Source: Leucobacter sp. 7(1)
GTDB lineage: Bacteria; Actinomycetota; Actinomycetes; Actinomycetales; Microbacteriaceae
Assembly: GCF_900163635.1 (NCBI RefSeq)
Contig: NZ_FUID01000082.1
Coordinates: forward strand, 1-64,000
DNA length: 64,000 nucleotides
Direction of reading: 5' to 3'
In this document: positions 59,709 through 64,000 of the stretch, in pieces
How positions within the stretch are numbered: the stretch's first letter is position 1
Layout of the letters: each line of letters begins with the position of its first letter
The notes under the pieces: model-generated
What the model was told of the DNA's origin: nothing
Database searches by the model: none
Seen by the model: the letters and a program-made list of their open reading frames with translations, nothing else
Position numbers and translations under genes: made by a program

Positions 59709-60923
59709 CTACGCGTCGCGCAGCGCGTCCACAGGCTCCACGCGTGCCGCCTTGATCGCGGGATAGCCGCCCGCGAGCAGACCTACGAGCGCGCCAACCA
59801 CCACGCCCACCGGGGCCGCCCAGGGCGCGAGGATCGGCGTCCACCCCTGGACCAGACACACACTGATCAGGGCGAAGAGGCCCACGACAACGCCGATGAG
59901 CCCGCCGAGGATGCCGATGGTGACCGACTCCAGCATGAATTGCTGCGCGATATCCCGGGTGCGAGCCCCGAGCGCGCGCCGCAGTCCGATTTCCCCGCGC
60001 CGCTCGGACACGGACAGGAGTGTGACGTTCGCGATGCCGATTCCACCGCCAATCAGCGCAACGATGCCGATGGCGAGGAAGAGCACGTTGACGTCCGATT
60101 CGACCTGGTCTTGGAGCGCGTTTGAGTTGGCGGGGGCCCCAACCTTGAACGTATCCGGAGCGTTCGGGTTCAGGGCGATGGGTGCCTGCCGGGCTACGAC
60201 CGGGCCCGCGCCAACGTCAATGCGGATGTCGAGACTCTCCGTCGTGCTCAGCGACAACTCCGAACGTGCGGTGTTGAGCGGCACGATCACCGAATCGAGC
60301 AGGTTGTTGCGGGTGCCGACGGCATCCAGGATGCCGATCACCGTGTAGGCGCGTCCGTCGATAAAGACGGCCGGTTGCCCGGTGACGCGGTTCACCCCAA
60401 GCCGCTGTGCAGCCTCGGCGCCGAGCACCACCACGCGGTCGCGGCGCGTGTCGTGTCCTGAATCGAAGAACCGACCAGTCTGGAGTTCGCCCTTGACTAC
60501 CTTCATGAGGGCGGGGGACGCGGCGATCACCGGCGGCGAGGACTTCTGCGGTTCGGAAGGATCCTGCACCTGCACGGCCTCGACCCGCACTGAGGCGGGC
60601 AGCTTGCCAATGAGCGCGGCGTCCACGATTCCTGCCAGCGGGGCGACTCGCTCCACGGCGTCCCAGGGCAACTTGGAGGTCGCGCGCTCCTTCCCGCCCG
60701 GGCCCTGGGTAGACCCGGGGGCAACGGTCACCCGAGTGGCCGCCAGCGCATCAAATTGTTGCGTGATCTGCCCGGCTGCGGTCTGGGCGAACCCGATGGT
60801 GGCCACAAGTGAGGCGATCCCGAGCACGGTGCCGAGTAGGGTGATGATGAGGCGAGACGGGCGTGAGCCGATGCCCTCGAGCGCTTCGTGGACAAGCGCT
60901 CGCAGTGAAATGTGACCGCTCAT
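59709..60923 (-). CDS. MacB-type ABC transporter permease
   Basis: This 404-residue protein has the MacB/FtsX layout: an N-terminal membrane helix (TLLGTVLGIASLVATIGF, about 29-48), an extracytoplasmic domain (about 50-275), and three C-terminal helices (about 283-303, 333-360, 365-388) with SERRGEIGLRRALGARTRDI between. It transmits ATPase movement to an outside domain rather than forming a classic channel. It overlaps the ATPase gene by four bases and forms an operon of adaptor, ATPase and permease. The substrate is unknown; envelope peptides or antibiotics are typical. Confidence 0.92.
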   Translation of the reverse strand: MSGHISLRALVHEALEGIGSRPSRLIITLLGTVLGIASLVATIGFAQTAAGQITQQFDALAATRVTVAPGSTQGPGGKERATSKLPWDAVERVAPLAGIVDAALIGKLPASVRVEAVQVQDPSEPQKSSPPVIAASPALMKVVKGELQTGRFFDSGHDTRRDRVVVLGAEAAQRLGVNRVTGQPAVFIDGRAYTVIGILDAVGTRNNLLDSVIVPLNTARSELSLSTTESLDIRIDVGAGPVVARQAPIALNPNAPDTFKVGAPANSNALQDQVESDVNVLFLAIGIVALIGGGIGIANVTLLSVSERRGEIGLRRALGARTRDIAQQFMLESVTIGILGGLIGVVVGLFALISVCLVQGWTPILAPWAAPVGVVVGALVGLLAGGYPAIKAARVEPVDALRDA

Positions 60924-61837
60924 GAAAGCTCCGAGAGTTCGCCGTCATTGATGCGCACCCGACGCTCGGCCACGTCGGCGACGTGCTGGTCGTGGGTGAT
61001 CATGACGATGGTGAGGCCGTCGGAACTGAGTTCCTGGAAGAGACGCATAATCGACGCTGAGTTTTCTCGGTCGAGGTTGCCCGTCGGTTCGTCGGCGAGG
61101 AGGAGCCGCGGGGAGGTACACACCGCCCGCGCAATCGCGACGCGTTGCCGCTCACCACCCGACAGCGTGTTCGGGGAGAAATCGACGCGATGGCTCAGCC
61201 CCACACGCTCGAGGGCGGTGCGGGCGAGCGGCTCCCGCTCGTCGCGTGTGAGCCCCGCGTAGGTTCCCGCCAGCATCACGTTTTCGAGCACGGTGCGGGT
61301 GGGCATGAGGTGGAACGACTGGAACACGAAGCCCACAGCACGGCCGCGGAGCGCGGAACGCTCGTCGTCGCTGAGTCCCGCCACGTCAATGCCCTCGAAC
61401 AGGAATCGCCCGGTGCTGGGTCGGTCGAGGAGCCCGAGGGTATTGAGCATTGTGGACTTGCCGGACCCGGATGGGCCCACGATCGCGAGGTAGTCGCCGC
61501 GCTCCACGGTCAGGTTCACGCCGCGGAGCGCATTCACGGGAGGCGGGCCGGGAAAGAACCGTGTGACGTCCTCGAGCTCGATGATCGGACCCGCGAACTC
61601 AGGATTTCCCTCCACCGTGGCGTCGCTGACCGTGTCACGCGCAGGGCGGAGTGCGCCGCGGAGTCGATCGCGAAGCGTGCGGCGCGTGGTTCCTGCCGAG
61701 GTTTCGGAGGCGGCGGACTCGGAACCCGCGGGCTCGGACCCTGCAGGCTCAGACCCTGCCGATTCGGACCCCGCCGGCTCGGAACCCGCGGGGTCCGAGC
61801 CGTCCGGAGCCGCGAACAGCTCGTCGATCCGGCTCAT
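60920..61837 (-). CDS. MacB-type ABC transporter ATPase with repeat tail
   Basis: The 305-residue ATPase has Walker A GPSGSGKST, Q-loop VFQSFHLMP, signature LSGGERQR, Walker B LLLADEPTGNLD and switch His (ITHDQHVAD), the LolD/MacB pattern. An unusual N-terminal tail of about 70 residues precedes the domain; residues 13-45 are Gly-Ser-Glu-Pro-Ala repeats encoded by imperfect 15-base units. It overlaps the adaptor stop (ATGA) and the permease start. The tail may be disordered and of variable length. Confidence 0.92.
   Translation of the reverse strand: MSRIDELFAAPDGSDPAGSEPAGSESAGSEPAGSEPAGSESAASETSAGTTRRTLRDRLRGALRPARDTVSDATVEGNPEFAGPIIELEDVTRFFPGPPPVNALRGVNLTVERGDYLAIVGPSGSGKSTMLNTLGLLDRPSTGRFLFEGIDVAGLSDDERSALRGRAVGFVFQSFHLMPTRTVLENVMLAGTYAGLTRDEREPLARTALERVGLSHRVDFSPNTLSGGERQRVAIARAVCTSPRLLLADEPTGNLDRENSASIMRLFQELSSDGLTIVMITHDQHVADVAERRVRINDGELSELS
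61690..61800 (-). repeat. Imperfect 15-bp tandem repeats in the ATPase N-terminus
   Basis: Units like GGCTCGGAACCCGCG recur about seven times and code for SEPAG/SESAG/SDPAG pentads. They are diverged at several bases, so they are older than the perfect repeat at 28996-29115. Both repeats are 15-base and in frame. Confidence 0.8.
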
Positions 61838-63489
61838 TCGCCGACCACGACCTGCGCTCCCGGCTCGATCCGGGGATCGTCCGATGCGATCTCCACATAG
61901 CCGTCGGCGGCAAGCCCCGCGGTGACCGTCACGTTTTCGGTCTTCGCATTGTCGCCCGAGCCCCGGGAAATCAGCAGCTCAACGCGATCCTCACCGCCGG
62001 ATCCCGCCGACAGCGCGGCGATGGGTACGGCAAGTACCTCGCCCTCGGTGGACGCGACCGGGATGCGCACCCGGACATTGCTGCCGCGCAGGGCATCGAT
62101 CTGTTCGGGGGTGAGCTCGGTCGGGGTGAGGCGTACGGAGTACCGGCTGGAGTCCGAGGTGCCGCCCCCGTTTCCGCCGCCATTTCCGCCGTCGCCGCCC
62201 CCGTCACCGCTCCCTGAGCCGTCGCCACCGTTGCCGGAATTCCCGGATCCGCCACTCTTTGGCGCAATGATCTTCTGCACGGTCGCGGTGAGGTCCTCCC
62301 CATCAGGGCCGGGGAACGTCGCAGTGAGACCCTCGCTGAGCAGCTCTGCGTCCTCCTTCGAGATCGTTCCCACAATCGTCAGGGTCGCTCCGGAAACCGT
62401 CATCGGGGAGCCTGAGAGGATGTCGCCGCGCTTCACGCTGACGTCGTCCACACGGCGGGGCAAGTCGCTGAGGAACAGTGCCTCGCTGGAGGGGAGCGTG
62501 GGGAGCACACCCTCCTGCGCCGTCGCGAGCGCCTGCTGCGCGTCCACCAGGGCATCGTTTGCCGAGGTCACAGCAGCCTGCTCGGCGAGCGGATTTGTCG
62601 CGCCGTCGGCGACGGCCTGCTGCAGCGCGGCCTGGGCCTGGGCCAGTTGCACCCCGGCATCGCGCGCCGCGCGCTCCGCCTGCTGCAGCGACTCCTGTGC
62701 GTCCGGGCCGCCAGCGGCAGCAGGGTACCCGATCTGTTCGTACAGTGTGCCGAGCGCCGATGCGGTGTCGTACTCGAAGACATCAGACCCGACGTCCCCG
62801 GCCCAGTAGCCCATCGCGCTCAGCGCCGTCTTGAGCTGCACCACATCGGGACCACGCATCCCCACGCTGAGCGTGCGATAGGCGGGCAGCCCACCGGGCA
62901 GCACGATGACCGGTCGGCCGGCAACCTCGAGCGCAATGTTTCCCGCGTTGAACACAGTTCCCGATTCCGGGACGTGTCCGGTCACGACGGGGCGTGCCTC
63001 GCCGCCGCCCGCGTCGATTGTGACCGTCACAGCGTCCGCGTAAGTCACGTCGCCGCGGGAGACAACTGTGTTTTCGATCGCGCGCAACTCCACGGGGGCG
63101 GTGACCGGTCCCGCCTGTGGTGGTGCAGTTCGCGCCGCGAGCTCGGCCGGGGACACGATGAACTGCATCACCGCAACGCCGATCAGGAGCGAGAGCACTG
63201 CAACGGCAGCGATCAGTGCGACAAGGCGGGTACCTGACCACGGGCCGCGGAACCAATTCCCGCGTTTCTTCCCGGGGACCGGTGTCCCGGGACCATCGCC
63301 GGTGTTCCCGGAATCGCTCGGCACCCCCGCCGTTCCGGCGTCGTCTGCGCTGCCAGCACTCACTCCGTCGTCTCCGCTTTCCAGACCCTCTGGTGATCCC
63401 GAAGTTTCGGTTTCGGGGTCGACAAGAGGGTCGGGAGTGGCGCTGGCATTTGTGGCGCGCGAACGTGCGCGGAACCGCGGGGTCTTCAC
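61834..63489 (-). CDS. MacA/HlyD-like adaptor with peptidoglycan-binding domain
   Basis: This 551-residue protein has a cytoplasmic acidic tail (1-75), one membrane helix (about 89-113) and a large outer part. It contains a peptidoglycan-binding domain (LSVGMRGPDVVQLKTALSAMGYW, about 205-230), a coiled-coil hairpin (QESLQQAERAARDAGVQLAQAQAAL, about 265-330), a barrel/lipoyl-like portion, a Gly-Ser-Asp-rich insert (about 412-450) and a closing HlyD-like barrel (GLAADGYVEIASDDPRIEPGAQVVV). It is the extracellular adaptor of the ATPase and permease genes that follow with overlapping starts. The wall-binding domain suits a Gram-positive envelope. Confidence 0.85.
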   Translation of the reverse strand: MKTPRFRARSRATNASATPDPLVDPETETSGSPEGLESGDDGVSAGSADDAGTAGVPSDSGNTGDGPGTPVPGKKRGNWFRGPWSGTRLVALIAAVAVLSLLIGVAVMQFIVSPAELAARTAPPQAGPVTAPVELRAIENTVVSRGDVTYADAVTVTIDAGGGEARPVVTGHVPESGTVFNAGNIALEVAGRPVIVLPGGLPAYRTLSVGMRGPDVVQLKTALSAMGYWAGDVGSDVFEYDTASALGTLYEQIGYPAAAGGPDAQESLQQAERAARDAGVQLAQAQAALQQAVADGATNPLAEQAAVTSANDALVDAQQALATAQEGVLPTLPSSEALFLSDLPRRVDDVSVKRGDILSGSPMTVSGATLTIVGTISKEDAELLSEGLTATFPGPDGEDLTATVQKIIAPKSGGSGNSGNGGDGSGSGDGGGDGGNGGGNGGGTSDSSRYSVRLTPTELTPEQIDALRGSNVRVRIPVASTEGEVLAVPIAALSAGSGGEDRVELLISRGSGDNAKTENVTVTAGLAADGYVEIASDDPRIEPGAQVVVGE

Positions 63490-63494
63490 CTGAG

Positions 63495-64000
63495 CTAGTC
63501 CTTCTTCTTTACACCGTGCTTGGCGATGAGAGCGTCGAGGGCGGCCTTGTTCTCGTCGACAAACTTCTGTTCTGCCGCGAACAGCACCTTCTGCTGCTTC
63601 TCCTCGTACTTCAATTCCTTCTTGCAGGTGAAGTCGGCGGTCGCCATTTCGATCTCGCGCTCCTGGAAGGCGTCCTTCTCCTTCTGCGTCGGTTCCTTTA
63701 TCTCGCCGCCGTCTTCACCCATGCCCTGCGATGCGTAGTACTCCTCGCTGAGCCCGTTCTGCGCCGTCATCGGGTCAGTGAGGTCGGGGTAGCCCGCCTC
63801 AGCCATGCAGTCGGACCAGTCGCGGTTCGTTTGCTCGATCTCGGGGTTCAGCTTGTCCTCCGAGTAGACCGTCTCGTAGACGGCATTCATCGATTCGAAC
63901 AGCTCGGCGAACTCGGGATCCTCGTACGCGGCCATCCCGCCGGGGGAGTCCTGCTGCGTCTCGTGACGAGCCGCACCGTAGCAGCCCTCACGGGTCCAGT
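63495..64000 (-). CDS. Hypothetical protein, cut by the right edge (partial)
   Basis: The frame is open from a stop at 63495 to the window end, so at least 167 residues are encoded, with the start outside. An ATG at 63935 is internal: the codons before it (GCYGAARHETQQ) continue in frame without a stop and have protein character. The sequence is highly charged, with QTNRDWSDCMAEAGYPD and DFTCKKELKYEEKQQKV, and ends in KHGVKKKD. Two or three cysteines (WSDCM, DFTCK) recall a family of secreted actinobacterial lipoproteins of unknown function that share the DCM-x-AGY pattern. It lies five bases upstream of the adaptor gene and probably heads the operon. Confidence 0.75.
   Translation of the reverse strand, partial: WTREGCYGAARHETQQDSPGGMAAYEDPEFAELFESMNAVYETVYSEDKLNPEIEQTNRDWSDCMAEAGYPDLTDPMTAQNGLSEEYYASQGMGEDGGEIKEPTQKEKDAFQEREIEMATADFTCKKELKYEEKQQKVLFAAEQKFVDENKAALDALIAKHGVKKKD

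Noticed and set aside
1-64000. rRNA, tRNA, insertion sequences, prophage or integrative element
   Set aside because: I saw no transposase, integrase or phage-like gene, no tRNA-like cloverleaf with CCA-proximal motifs, and no rRNA sequence. The accessory region at 36-52 kb shows no flanking direct repeats that I could find.

Overview
The window is high-GC bacterial chromosome from an actinobacterium. I place it in the family Microbacteriaceae, with Leucobacter as a guess. The reasons are the gene order guaB3-SURF1-DUF3817-guaA, the fused 2-oxoglutarate decarboxylase/dehydrogenase/succinyltransferase (Kgd type), the order sucC-sucD ... DUF6350-type membrane protein ... purN-purH, LAxTG-type sortase signals, and many leaderless starts behind TANNNT -10 boxes. 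I see no rRNA, tRNA, prophage, IS element or CRISPR array.

Layout. 0.2-4.5 kb: guaB3, SURF1, DUF3817, guaA. 4.5-8.2 kb: a DUF1801 protein, then a GntR regulator plus APH-type kinase facing a phospho-lyase-like class III aminotransferase across a GntR-like operator. 8.5-16.2 kb: Bax inhibitor-1 protein, glycerophosphodiesterase, asparaginase, a LANTG surface protein, PcrA/UvrD helicase, TetR. 16.4-20.7 kb: a protein with two membrane-GGDEF modules in tandem, then sucCD. 20.9-29.4 kb: MetE-like protein, GAP-family exporter, two-component system, SsuABC-like importer, and a DUF6350 protein with a perfect 15-bp repeat. 29.4-32.9 kb: TPP riboswitch, thiB, thiP, a P-loop kinase. 32.9-36.2 kb: purN, purH, a small membrane protein, a META lipoprotein.

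36.2-49.5 kb is the accessory heart of the window: aldehyde dehydrogenase, agmatine deiminase, NTF2-like protein, cupin, amino-acid/polyamine permease, gamma-glutamyl-GABA hydrolase, flavodoxin, flavodoxin/ferredoxin reductase, cytochrome P450, a glutamine-synthetase-like ligase, a substrate-binding protein without export signal, a second gamma-glutamyl hydrolase and a third class I amidotransferase. My reading (inference) is an amine or polyamine catabolic route through gamma-glutamylated intermediates. It has the ligase, hydrolase, aldehyde dehydrogenase and permease of the Puu pathway but no PuuB oxidase, and a complete P450-flavodoxin-reductase set sits where that oxidase would be expected. 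An AT-rich control region lies between the divergent reductase and P450 genes.

49.6-64 kb: ArsR-MFS pair; Kgd followed within 6 nt by a FadR-type regulator and a soluble cache-domain protein; two overlapping CNNM/CorC-type membrane genes; a lipoprotein; a MacAB-like adaptor/ATPase/permease operon; and a hypothetical gene cut by the right edge. Most genes end in long hairpins. Three long hairpins (90-145, 22007-22060, 49480-49531) may be interspersed palindromic elements rather than plain terminators.
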